Shown one piece after another: positions 24,490-36,649 of a stretch of 64,000 nucleotides of DNA. Under the pieces are notes generated by a model. It saw nothing but the letters and a program-made list of their open reading frames with translations, had not been told where the DNA came from and made no database searches. A program made the translations under genes and the position numbers. Numbering within the stretch: the first letter of the stretch is position 1; each line of letters starts with the position of its first letter. The stretch is taken from NCBI RefSeq assembly GCF_964204645.1, contig NC_134033.1, positions 4,215,631 to 4,279,630 on the forward strand. The letters are read 5' to 3'. Source of the stretch: Tubulanus polymorphus (taxonomy: Eukaryota; Nemertea; Palaeonemertea; Tubulaniformes; Tubulanidae).

Positions 24490-26843
24490 CTGTAAAAATT
24501 TAAAATCAATCTCATGTTGAATATACAATCGATATAAACATTATCTCACGTTAGTTATTGCCGCGTAGTTGGATTGGATTTTGTCGTTGCGGTTTATTTT
24601 TCGACCTTAGTGTATTGCATTTTCTTAAACCGAGATTAGAGTGAAAACGTGTATCTATTTACACGTCTATAATTGCGAATCGTAACTAAAACGCTGCATC
24701 TATAAAAGGCTACGCTGAGCCTGTTATCTGCTTTAGTAATGTTTGATTACTTGATAAACAGCAAGACATCATTGATTAACAAAATGATGTAATAATAGCC
24801 TTTACTTGGGAATTTGACGCCAACGTCGGATGGCAACGGCGGATCTTGGCTCTGATTCAGTGAGGAATGCCCCCCCCCCCCCAAGAATAGGGCATATCGT
24901 GATAAAAAGGGGACCCCGAAAAAAAACCAATAGACAAAAATTAACAGTTTTCTTTAGAAATACTTATGAATTTAAACTTCTTTTGGTATCAATATTTCTC
25001 GTTTACTCGTAAATTTTCAGCGCAACTTGATAATAATGTCTAGAAGGGGACCCCCGGCCTGCACTCTCTCATTGGAATCACGCCTGGAGAGAGGGTTACA
25101 GGGCGAGAGAGGTGATCAGTATATTTGAGAGTTTCTAATGAGCGTCTGTTATGATAACGGCTGAAGGTTTTAGGTCACACGTGGCCTGTGTTGACCACTA
25201 GACTGGATAAACTAAAAATAGAAAATTCGCGCTTTGGAAAAGTTCGTTAGCTTTTAATTTTAAGTCTTCTAGTTACACCCACACGATTTCCGTCGAGAGT
25301 TCGAGCACAAATATTACAATGAAGTGATTTCATCAAATACAAATTTAGTGACTCAAGGGAAGGCTCAAAACTTCTGGAATCAGTCCCACACGTGGTATCT
25401 TATTTATCTAAACGTTTTGTTTATGTTAATCATATATTTGTAGCTTTGTAAACCAGGCCATTTCACGCCTTTTTGATAATGTTAGCTATTAGTAGTTACT
25501 ATGTAGCACGTGTATCTTTGTGTGCACTAGCAAAGAACCCATCCCGGTGGAGGCCACTGGTGGCGGTATGATACTATCAGTGAGCCTAAAAATAAACGAC
25601 TGCGACTATGCCGTATAATGTTATAAGACATTGAAGCAGTGGTGATATGTTTTCCGTGTTTATCGCAGTTCCCGCATTTCTTTGGACTGACAAAATTGGC
25701 GTTGGATATATCAAACAGATAGCTATATGCAAAAAGTCGCTAAGATAAATCACGGACTCTAAAACGAATAAATACATTATCTCCACTAACATGAGGCAGA
25801 TGAAGCGGGTTCAGGTCACACGCGTATCTGCCGGCAAGCACACGATGGTTCGACCACACAACTTTTTGAAGCTCGATTTCTCAATTATTGTTGACCGGGT
25901 TGGCAAAATAAATAAAATTTGTGTCTTAATTTTTGTTCACACACACACACAACACCAGCTGAGCGTAGATGCAGCAGTGCATTGACCCATACATGGATGA
26001 ACAAGAAATCATAATCAAAAATATGATTGTCGATAAACGAAATCAGTCATCAAGTACTACGGATATCAATTTTAAAAGAGGAAATGAGTATCATTATATC
26101 AACTATGTGAGAGTCACTGAAGTTGATTCGATACGATTTTTATCAAAGGTTTAGTCTTTTTATTGTAGAAATATATTGCCTTCTCTTACCAGAAAGGAAG
26201 ACTATTAAAAATGCGCCAGATTGGCTAGATTTTTCTCTAGCCAATATAGAAGTATTTCTCTCGACTAGTCGAGACGAGAGTTGTGTCGAGGAAAATCGGG
26301 CGTAACAAAGTCGAGGAGTCGAGAGTAATCTAACCAATCAACATACAGCATAGTCGCGCGCATTTTGACACAACTTTGTTTATTTTTCTATCAGAAGTTG
26401 AGAAATCGAGAATTTGAGACAACTCAATTTCTCTTCAAAAAGTCGAGTGTGTGATGCTAGGTTTACACACACACACGTGTACATTCTAAACTGATCTACG
26501 TAATCAAATATGAAATTTTTCTGTTATTATCTAAATTGTGGATACTTTTCCAAAACTAAAAGAGATCATTTTTCGACTTTCTGGCATATTTTTCTAACCT
26601 TCCAATCATCTCAATGTAAATAAAGATAATTATTATTCTATATCAAACAAATGTTTGCCAGTATTACTGTGTCCGAATAAAGCGAGGTTCCCTTTTATAT
26701 AATGAGATCACATCGTCGAAAACTCAGGCGATTTTTAGATCTATTGAATATATTTCTAGATCTCGGTTATTGTCATTTTTCCCATTGTAGAATCTCTCAT
26801 TTCATGCTTATGTTACTAGATACAAAATCTTAAGGTAACTTAC
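24490..26843. other. Long intron of the ParB-like gene, no further gene seen
   Basis: This 2.35-kb intron has a C-homopolymer near 24866-24880, short CA-repeat tracts near 25940 and 26465, and inverted GACTAGTCGAGA-like words near 26260. I recognise no coding exon or complete mobile element. Short open frames here lack splice or domain support. Confidence 0.5.
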
Positions 26844-28088
26844 GAGAATCCTCTAATAACAATTCATTAAACGCCTTCACAAATTCTGATCTCGAGTTCA
26901 CTGTCCGCTTTAAACATTCGGGGAGGTTTTCGGTGATCAACTGGGACAGCTTGTAGCGCTTTGTGGTATTCGAAGTCGAAATCTGTGGAAAAAAGGTTGC
27001 GTTATAGAGCTCTGTTCACGTTCACTGTAAGAGAAGCGAAATTTGAACTTACATACCTTCACACATCCAATCGAGCCGGCTTGTTTTATGTCTTTTATAT
27101 GTACAGAGATATCGTTGTCATTAACCAACCATGCGTCGTTTCCGATGAAACGTAAACCCCACGGTCCTTCGACGTTTATATTGCGATCCATCGTCAGGTT
27201 CGTTTTATTTTCGGATACTGAAAAAATATAATAGTAGATATAAAAGGTTCATCCTCTGGAAATCCTATTTCAATGTCTTTGCTATCGGGAAAAACATTTG
27301 TATTTCATTTCATCGTTTTTGTTGAAGAAGAGCAGTTGTTAAAATACAATACATGGGTGTGTTTAGGAGTAGGCCTAGTGATGCTTTTAACAAGGGTTTA
27401 ACAACATAGCCAGGGGGGGGGGGGTTGTCCGTTCGAACGAACGCCCCTTTATAGAAAATGCCCTTAGTGATTTTGGTAATTTTTTTCAGCCAACTTGTTA
27501 CGAATTATTACACGCTTTATTACACTTGTTTGAGGTCAATTGATCATCGCTTTTGCGCATCAATCGAAACACTACTGCCTGAGCTATCGAATATGTAAAA
27601 GGGTTCAGAGGCACCACTTGAGATGTTCAGTGTAGGCCACATCCTACCAGCGACTCAGCAACAGATTCAAATTCACCACCTGTTGCAAAAATATACGCGG
27701 GAAAAAACCCAAGACGAATGTAGTTAGCAAACATTTTGATTTGAACTATTGAACATCCAGAGTCACTTCTATTAGCGGTGAATAAATGTCATTCTAACAT
27801 TTCAAATGGTTATACTGAAATGCATTTTTTTTTTTTATTGTTTGTGGAATAACTACAGAATTCTGTTTTTAAGCACACGATGCTCGCTTTCCTGGGATAC
27901 AAAACATGCAGAAGTGCCCTTTTTATAATTCAAACAACGCCCATTTCAAAATCCGGGCTACGGGTTTGAAGAAGGCACGATATTGATAACCCATTTACAC
28001 GGACTTGGTCATTCAAAAGTCTGTTAGACTTATATCAGTATCGATACTAAAACCCGTTAATTATAACTAAGTATAGATAAAATCTTAC

Positions 28089-28407
28089 CTTCGAATAGAA
28101 GAATAAGTAAATTCTGCTGCTCAGCTCCAAACGGATATGCTCACTCGATAAAACCTATCGTGCGAATGATTCTGATAACGCGTTGACCTACAACGACTGC
28201 ACAAACTGACAGCAGGATGCACTGTTTTCGCTCAGCATCTGCTACCATCCGCCGCAGTTCGGTAGCTTTGTATATTTTCTGTTCTTGACCTTTTCTCACA
28301 TATGCGTGTTTGGACCGCAAATCTTGGTGTTGGACATTCCAATGTAAAACGTTTCTTCGCGCATAAGCGGTAAAAGCGATAAATTGTTTCCAGATTACGC
28401 ATATCAT
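28089..28407 (-). pseudogene. Possible upstream coding exon of the ParB-like gene, interrupted by a TGA
   Basis: On the minus strand a donor after 28089 (GAAG then GTAAGA) joins in phase to the acceptor before 27217. The exon reads AYPFGAEQQNLLILLFE in frame with the conserved start region. Further upstream the same frame is open from 28407 to 28141 but is closed by TGA at 28141-28143. The gene may therefore begin further upstream than 27191 and be broken here, or 28089-28140 may be a short untranslated exon. No family is recognised. Confidence 0.35.
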
Positions 28408-28503
28408 ATAGGCCTCTGAGTTTAATCAAAAGCTTTTACACAATGTCCAGTCACGTATAGAAGAGCAAATTAAAGTACATCTCATAGTTTTAGTTCTCAA
28501 ATG

Positions 28504-28970
28504 CAGGCGCGGATCCAGACTATCGCACATGCAGCACGTGCGGTAGTTGCAGTTTTCAAATGCCCTTGAAAAATTTATGTTTCGAGGAAAAAGTTTAATA
28601 AAAGGGCACACAATTTGTGCGCCATAATAAGTAATTGCCTTTCTGTACTAGGCCTAAAGCAAAATGTGAATGAAATTGCCCAAATCAAAAAAGGCAATTT
28701 AAGGCATTTTCCTTTACTCAAAAGGGCACTATTACAAAATAGACATTATTGTTGCTCTATAAATTTAATTGAAAAAGGGTAAATTTCACCAAAAATCTAA
28801 AAAAGGCACAAGCAAATTGAATGTTAAGACAGATTTAGTGGCATGATACCAATAAATGGCACTCAAACTCAAACTCGCTCGTTGGGCTTTAATACTGGCC
28901 CTTTTCAAAGTTGGTGCCCTTTTTTCACTGTGCAGTAAGTCGTCACTGAATGCCCTTGGATCCAGGCCTG
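28504..28970. mobile_element. MITE of the CAGG-GGATCCA family, nested in the giant element
   Basis: The left end CAGGCGCGGATCCAGA and the right end GGATCCAGGCCTG are imperfect inverted repeats. AAATG flanks both sides directly, which is a 5-bp target duplication. The interior has many AAGGGCA/GTGCCC words, as in the element at 10270-11190. No coding capacity is visible. Confidence 0.65.
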
Positions 28971-29629
28971 AAATGGACAGTCACAAAGATTTAAATCATC
29001 TTTCGCTTTTGGGGCTAGATTTCTTTTAGTCACAGGAAACACAAATTATATATTGGTGGTATCTGATGGATCCTGAACGTTTCTCAAATGAACAGCGCAC
29101 GTTTTGAATTTCAGATAAACTGTTAAAACGAACTCACTTTGTCAATGCAAATATCTTTGTGGCCAAAATGAAACTCACTGACGTGTATTTTCAATATTGT
29201 TTGTCCACCCCCCGTCCTTCACGTCATGTTCGTTAAGGCCGAGCGAGCTTCGCCCTTCGTCAGTTTAACATTAACATTTTTATGAACCCCCTCCAGGAAA
29301 AACCATGGCTCCGCGCCTGTGTCTGTCTGTATAAACGCGGTCAGAGTATGCTTACGCCATTTGAATCCATGCATACAATGAGAAATATGAATATAACAAT
29401 TTTAATAAAAGCTGCATGATATTTATATACTTAGGTGAACTCCACAATTTTTAGATATCCGAAACATTGCCCCCCAGTTCCAATCCTCACTGCCCAAGTC
29501 TATTGCCTAACCAATGTGACGATATTATCAGCAGGCCTAGGGTTGGCTGGATTTGAAAGAGCCCCCCCCCCCACTCTCGTCAGCAAAAGTTCCACTCTGG
29601 ACTCAATCGAAAATAAAACATGTCGGGAT

Positions 29630-30039
29630 CAGGGGTGGATCTAGGACTTTTGTAGGGGTGGAGTCCGGGAAAGTAAAAAGGAACCATATTAAATGTTACT
29701 GTAATGACGATGCAACACGCACAACGACATTACATAGACATCCGACCGTTAGGGGCTACTCGACTATAGAAACGTTTTGAAAATTTGTGAAGAATGTGGT
29801 AAGATTTCCACGAAGTTGAACAATGAAATCCATGATAATAATCGTAACATACACAACACCACGACCACAATCACAATACCATCGTATATTCATCATTTTG
29901 CACTTCTGTTTGTGTTCTAATTCACCTTAATTTAAAAATGGTCACTTAGGATTTCTTGGAGTAGACGTTTGTAGGGACCTTCCAATTTATGGAGGGGGGA
30001 TACGGACCCCCTCGGACCTCTCTCAATCCGCCCGGCCTG
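29630..30039. mobile_element. Third CAGG-ended MITE, nested in the giant element
   Basis: It starts CAGGGGTGGATCTAGG and ends AATCCGCCCGGCCTG. It is flanked by GGGAT on the left and AGGAT on the right, a 5-bp duplication with one mismatch. It contains the first copy of a 175-bp sequence that recurs just outside it. Confidence 0.5.
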
Positions 30040-30335
30040 AGGATCACCGCCATAAATCTTTATCATCGACAAGGCTGATTTTATTTCTTTAATCTTTAGT
30101 ATCGTGCATCTCTCTGGTTATATTACGGTTGTTTTTTGTGCGCAACTATATTCATAACTCTGAAAATTTGAGAAGAATGTGGTAAGATTTCCACGAAGTT
30201 GAACAATGAAATCCATGATAATAATCGTAACATACACAACACCACGACCACAATCACAATACCATCGTATATTCATCATTTTGCACTTCTGTTTGTGTTC
30301 TAATTCACCTTAATTTAAAAATGGTCACTTAGGAT
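29778..30335. repeat. 175-bp direct repeat pair
   Basis: Positions 29778-29952 and 30161-30335 are nearly identical; I see a T/A difference near the start. The pair is spaced 383 bases apart. The first copy is inside the MITE at 29630-30039 and the second is outside. A local duplication or a nested related element could explain this. Confidence 0.75.
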
Positions 30336-30556
30336 GGGGAATCACAAAACCTATCTTCAGAGCATGGACATTCAAACATTCTCTGGAGTAGTCAAAACTG
30401 TTTCAAAAGTTTAGGACAAAATTAATTCATTCAGATTTCATTTCATTCCGTCACTTATGCAACACTCCAACTTGATATAATCGAAAATATGAAATGAAGG
30501 AGACATGCGCCGTAGCCGTTGTTATGTAACTTTAATCAATATTTTGGTCAGATTAA

Positions 30557-31993
30557 AGGGTAACTGACACTTTTTAAAAGATTTTCTACTTTTTACACTA
30601 AACGATATATTATAGTATACAATAAGGCTAGGTGATTTCATAATTGGACAAATCTTTTCAATCTAGTCAGAATTGATGATTTTGATGTTCGCGCACCTGT
30701 TCAGTGTATACATTGCTTCTGCTGAACGCGTGGTACTGTGTCTATTAATAGAACTACGTCACTAAAGTAACGGCTCGGAAATGATGTCTATAGAAATGAA
30801 TAGGAAATAAGCTACAAGAGCAATTCAACTTAATTTTATACCTATTTGGCATTCGAATTGAGACAAAATGCCTCTTGATTTTGAAAGTCTACATATTAAT
30901 GATTATACTTAACTGTTGAATGGACCATATCCGTTCCAACTAAGCGCAAAAATAGGATTTGAATAGCAATCCATGGCATTTTCTAGTAGACAGCAGGGAA
31001 CACGGATGTTTATATCATCGTTTTGTAATATCATTTAGTGATAGTAAGTAAGATCATGGTTAGATCTAAGAATATTTTGACTAATGAACTGATGATGAAA
31101 CTTAGACAGAATTAGCCGCAAGAATAATTTCAATTCTTTTCTTGAAATATACCTCGTATTGGTAGCGGCTTTGGTCACAAAATAAGAATATTTCCTCATC
31201 CATCCTATTTTAAAACTTAGAAATAACATTTGTGAAAGATTTGTGATGTAATCTATCAAAACTCTTCTGCAGCGTGAAACTTTAATCGAAAAACATTATT
31301 CCTTTGAATATTTGTTGTAAAGCTGTAGAAATTTATGAAAGTTTTTGTAGAGTTTTGAAGTGTTAGTTTTAAAACTAGGCCTACTTAGTCTTAAATGACT
31401 TTGAAAAATAGTAAACGAATATGAATCTATTTATTCTTTAGCGAGATCGAAATCTGTGATTACATAAGACACTGTAGTATGCTTGTGGTGCTGAACTATA
31501 GGTGAACTATGGAGCAGCAGTAACAGTGCTGAGAGCTTAGCATAGTGTACTTTAAAATAGCTTCATAGCAGCGGATTGAAATCTGCATCTTCAATTTGAT
31601 CGATTTAGCCTATTCAAATTACTCATTGATTCTTTGAAATAGGTTTATGCAATAGACAATAGATCCTTTTAACTCCCTGGCCAGTTTCAAAGCTGTAAAA
31701 CAATCTGGCATTGAGATATAACAGAAAATACACGCAGTTTCCTCAAAATTCAACACATTTCTATAGACGCTATTTCTCAGCTCTGCCTGTAATGACGTTG
31801 CAGCGCGCACCTGCTGATTTAGCCGACGCTGAACAGTAAGCGATGTAAACAACGAAATGAGGTCAAAAATCTTGTTACAAAATCACAAATTGCGCGTTAA
31901 CTAAACATTTTGGAACAGAACGGTTGAAGATGTGTGTGTAGATCAATAGAATACATCATATTTTGAAATAAAAAAAAAAGTGTCAGTTACCCT
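30557..31993. mobile_element. TTAA-flanked DNA transposon, non-autonomous
   Basis: The ends AGGGTAACTGACACTTTTT (30557) and AAAAAGTGTCAGTTACCCT (to 31993) are inverted repeats. TTAA lies on both sides (30553-30556 and 31994-31997). The 1437-bp interior shows no transposase. A TTAA target and an AGGG terminus fit Kolobok or piggyBac derivatives; the exact family is not determined. Confidence 0.75.
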
Positions 31994-32278
31994 TTAAACA
32001 CGTGGAAATAGAATCTAATACTGCCTTCGGGTCACTTGCACAACACTTGCTCCAAAAACATAGCCATGCGCTCTCCTTATGTGCTTACTTCATCGGCCTT
32101 CAAGGTTTTGAGTTCTTTTCCATTGAATAAATTAGCTTGAACTTCAACTAGTCGAGTTCAAAGACAGTCTTTTTTTAAAAAAAAGATGCACGCTATAAAC
32201 CTATGGCGTGTGGTCTATAGAAAAGTCGTTATCTTCAGAAGGCGGACTCGACAAACGTAACCGGGTGTTTGGATTTCT

Positions 32279-34041
32279 CCGAATCACCAAATCGCCGAAT
32301 TCAGTTGAAATTCAGTAGGATACATTGATTAATGCAATTTATTAACATTTTTACCGCTATAGTGAAACAAACCTGTTACTAAATGCGTTTAAAAAGCACG
32401 TTGGGGAATTCATCGTTCACGGTTTAGAAATGTTATTCGTGTTACCTGTTAGGAATAATATTTCATACCCAATGTATAAATATAAGTGTGGCCATGCGAC
32501 GGTCAATGATGGCACAAAACTGTATCAAATATAAAGTCCAACGGGGCCTGGCGCAGATCTAGTTTTAGAATACGAATCATCCTTCTATCTAAATAGCAAA
32601 TTTATATTTTGTATTTATTTATTTTAACCGGCTTCAAAACTAACATAAGCATTACTGTGTTATCTAACGAACCGTACATTTGACTAAATATATATGAATG
32701 ATTTAAAGATAGATACTGATTTTTCCCGTATCGACATTTTGAATAGACGCAAACATTTGAACATACATGTAAGCTGTTCAAAACTGCATAACCGCAAATT
32801 TGGCTTTTTGCCTCATAATCAACTGTTTTATCTAGATCTATTTGGACCTTGAATTATATCCGTTTATGTTTATCTCATTTATCGTTAACATAAAAGGATG
32901 GTTTCTTATTATCTGGTGTTAAGTATAAACAAGGACTTCAAACTAGTTTTTCAAATGATATCTAAAGTCTATCATTTTCGGAGTGATGATTGGTCCTCAT
33001 TTTTTAGAATAGCGTTCTCTGTCCGAGGCCAATCTCATTTATAAACTACAGTTAATGGCGGATTTGAAAAATGTTACTTGATTTTCAATCCGCTCAAAGG
33101 TGACTAGATCAATCGCATGCATCGTAGATATATGCTAATGTCATACACCGATAAACCGATGATCGAATGAATAATGAATAATAGTCAGAGTGTATTCATG
33201 TCAATCTTACAACTCTTCTTCAATTAATTGTGTGGCAGATATTACATCAATTTGTGCGTGCAGGATCTGGTTCCTTCAGGAACTTTCAATTTATTGAATC
33301 AAATTCTCAAAAGTAATATATAATCTCGAACTGGATGGAACTGGTGTCACGGTGTATCTTCAGCAGCTCTGAATTTCAATTTGAAAAAATTTAAGATTCT
33401 TTTATAACAATCCCGATCAGAAAATGATTCTAAATCCCGGCAAGAAAAAAGGGCAGCATTCAATTATGAAATGCGAGTTCGACAGTTTATTGATTCGTTG
33501 ATGAAAACTTTTTAGTGGAGTTCTAGTTATGCCTTTTTTGTTTTTGAATGTCATTTGGTTTCTTTCTCAGTAATAATCAACATTGTTCGCGTAGGTTTGA
33601 GATGGCTGAGACCTGTCAAATGAAGCAACACGTGTGTATGTGTACTTTAGTCTCGCCTGTAGTTTTCACAGGGATTAGTCAGACCATATGACCCGTTACT
33701 ACGTTGTATAGCTGACCTGATAACTAAATCTGTTTTCGTAAAAGTTCCCTGGGTTGCTGGGATGATGGGAATAGTTCGTATGCGTGCACAGGTTTCCGAG
33801 GCTCGTACAGGCAGGGTTGTTTAGTTTGAACTTCGCCGAATTACCAGATCGTCGAATCACCGATTTCATTTGAAATTCAATTAAATACACTGATTAATTA
33901 AATTCATTGACGGGACATTTTTACCGGTAAAATGAAGTTATTTCTCAGTGCGTTTTAAAGCACTTGGTGAATTCATCGTTCGCGGCATAAAATTTTAATA
34001 TTTTATATCCATATGTATAAATATTAGTGTGCCCATGCGAG
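32279..34041. repeat. Diverged dispersed repeat pair
   Basis: About 220 bases at 32279-32500 are clearly related to 33836-34041. They share the CGAATCACC and CATTGATTAAT regions, ATTTTTACCG, GAATTCATCGTTC, and an ending near GTGTGGCCATGCGA. Divergence and indels are substantial. It is probably an old non-autonomous element present twice; the ends are not defined. Confidence 0.5.
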
Positions 34042-36500
34042 GGGATACAACAATGTAGCAAGTCCAGCCGGGAGAATCTTCCTTAGGATAATTTAGTCTT
34101 TTAGATCAAGAAATTCCTTAGTTTGGGCTAAACTACCACTATTGCAGCAATACAACAAATCTATCATTATGCCGTTTTATCTAGTTTTGATAGTATGCCG
34201 TATCTAGTTTTGATAGTCGGATCGTCCTTATCTCAATAGAAAACTTCATTTTGCATTTATTTGTCTACTAATTGATTGAATAATTAAAATGCCTTGATCG
34301 AATTTGGTGAGTCAGAAAAGCGATCAGGAAGCGTCTACCACAGTTTCGGCAGAAAAAAAAACAGTTTTCGTATTCCTTTGATAACATTTTGAACATTAAC
34401 ACTGTACTCGTAATTACAATTTACTGATACTCTATGTATATTTTGGTGGAAATTGTTCGAACGGATTTTAACTTAAAATGCGTATTACTTAATTGCTTTG
34501 TTCTTTTGATGAAATATTTATGATAGGGCCGAGCTTAAATGACACAGAAATTTCCTGTTTGTAGCAATTGCATTAATCACTTGAATATCTTGTCTGACGC
34601 ACAGCCGTATTAGAAATAGATCAAAAACAAAATACGTTAATCATCGAGTCCCGTATTTGCTAATTTGGAATATGTATCAGCTATAACGTTTCAGCTGCAC
34701 CGCTCACCGCTTAAAATGGCCTGCTATCGCCCATGAATTGACGACGGGCTTTTGAATCAGATCATGGACATTAACTAATTTATACGTCTACGATCAGATT
34801 GACCTCGTACAGTCAAAGATATTTCATCATTCTTCTAACTACACCATATGAAAGTCTGGGGGATGTTTGCAGTTTGGATAAAATAAGATGTTTGATTCCT
34901 TATCAAAAAGTTCTTGAAAACAGATTCAGAGCGCGTACGAAATGTGTCAAACTTAAGTGGATAAACCGTAAACGATGTACAAATAATTATATGTATCGTT
35001 AACATCATCGAGGAAAGGAATTGTTCCATCTTAGATTAATCGGACTGAATCAGTCTGATTACTCCGAGGTTCCATCAATTTGAATTCACTGGTGAATACT
35101 ATAGAGTGACTGACGTATTTAGTATAACAAACCTATTCCAATTTGGATAGGGCTCACATCCACAGGAACCCGCGAGTAAGATTTTTATGGTTGTATAACT
35201 TGCCCCTTCTAAGTATCTGAGAAGTTACACTTGCTAGAAAAGGTCTTGCCAACCTCCAAAAAGTAGTCACATGGAAGGTCTCGACTACAGATATGGCCGC
35301 GGGACTAAGGGTCGGATTCTGCTCGCGGGGGTCTATGGTCCAATTTTAAGCATTGCATATTTAGATTAGACCCCCCTCTATCTGTCTGTGAGGTTTCAGG
35401 GCCCTGTCCGTAATATATGATCGCTTTTAGTACAGTTTTATCGCATACAATTTTTTGGATCGTTATATTAAGTCCACAATGAAACGTTTTGCCTCCATCA
35501 CTAGAATTCACGGAGCGCTAATTATAAAGATAATATCTAATAGCGAAAGTAAGCAGTTTTTTTTGCTTTTGAGTACATATCGTCAAATTTAAAATGTGTG
35601 TATGATTTAGTAATTTGTTACATATTATTACTTTCATGAATATAGATTGAATATGAACGATATAACAGTAACAGTAATTATTCCTTTATGCCTCAGTGAT
35701 CATATGTAAACGGAAGAATTGTCTTATAGAGTTGATTGAGAGAGATGTGATAATGTCCATTATGTGTGCATTTTAGACAAAAAGTACAATATCCAGTTCG
35801 CGTTTTTCCACAGCTAGAATTCATTTTCCTAAGACTTGTCTAAACCATATAGTTAAATCGAATCCCATCTCGTCTAAACTTATTCATCACTAACAAAGGC
35901 TCTCCACAACTACAACATTGGTTTGATAAACTCAGCGAAATATAAACTGAAGCATTATAAGGAGTCCACATACTTCGGTATCAAAATGTGTTTTTGATCA
36001 AGGTTAAATAAAGTGTGGTCGTATTCTTTATTTCTCAGATCGGAACAGGCCCGACAAAAACTAATTCTAAAACAGTAGTATTCACTATTTGAAAAAAATG
36101 TCTCAGTGTTTTGATCTAAATATGATTTGCTGTAGTAACGCACGTTCAGAAAATCTCAACACCGTCAATGCAGTAATTCTAAGCACTTTGAATTCTTGTG
36201 TCGGTATTTTCTTACACAGTTGCTTGCGTATCAAATTGTATCTCAGTCCATGTTTCGATATTATAGAAACCTCATAGGCCTAAGAAAAAAGGAATTCTTT
36301 ATTTCTTGACACTTTGATAGGTAATGGAATGTCAGTGGCAAAATCTGGACTTCGAATGGGCTTAATTCCTATATCCAGAGATTCCAAGTTCCACCTGTTT
36401 TACATAAAATGTATGAGCATGGATGTATAATCCAGGTCAGTGATACGATACGCCTACGGGTGGTGATGAGTTATATCGGTACATATACTTAGTGTAAATG
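34042..36500. other. AT-rich interior of giant element, no gene seen
   Basis: No exon chain, domain or terminal repeat is recognisable on either strand. Short open frames here lack protein character and splice support. Confidence 0.5.
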
Positions 36501-36519
36501 CGCGGGCTGTTTTGAATTC

Positions 36520-36632
36520 GCAGTGAGTTGTATGGAGATCGTGAACGAAGGGAGATTGGATTCGAGCGGCCGTATCATTTAGTTTCTCCAGATCGGGATT
36601 AAGGATCGATACGAATTTAATACTTATAGTTT
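36520..36632 (+). other. Possible untranslated first exon of the transposase gene
   Basis: A donor-like TTTGAG followed by GTGAGTAAC ends a GC-richer stretch on the plus strand, about 2.5 kb before the first coding exon, whose acceptor is at 39164. The placement is plausible for a 5' UTR exon. There is no transcript evidence. Confidence 0.2.
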
Positions 36633-36649
36633 GAGGTGAGTAACTTTTT

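Larger units (their letters stand above)
18723..27191 (-). pseudogene. ParB/sulfiredoxin-like domain protein with coiled-coil tail, 20 exons, one frameshift
   Basis: Twenty GT-AG exons keep phase from an ATG at 27191 to TAG at 18723: 27191-27057, 26982-26844, 24489-24412, 23728-23672, 23149-23096, 22845-22783, 22687-22652, 22377-22139, 21963-21701, 21620-21379, 21261-21192, 21079-21008, 20918-20865, 20741-20679, 20596-20534, 20445-20392, 19654-19598, 19486-19447, 19350-19285 and 19021-18723. This would be about 714 residues. Exon 22377-22139 has a ParB/Srx-like signature: PIISPLEKNVIEILGGNHTR, then IALQEL. The next exon has clustered cysteines and histidines (CRRCLYHH), and the later short exons are Lys/Glu-rich and coiled-coil-like. 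The ParB-like exon is 239 bases where phase requires 240, so a base is missing near an AAATTT run at about 22255. This may be decay or an assembly error. The tail (DGDVVLVDWKNYGIYVA) is unrecognised. The role is unknown; DNA binding at the element's palindromes is a guess. Confidence 0.7.

Noticed and set aside
28232-28429. Alternative minus-strand frame upstream of the ParB-like gene
   Set aside because: It overlaps the 28141-28407 frame in another phase and does not join the downstream exon without a shift.
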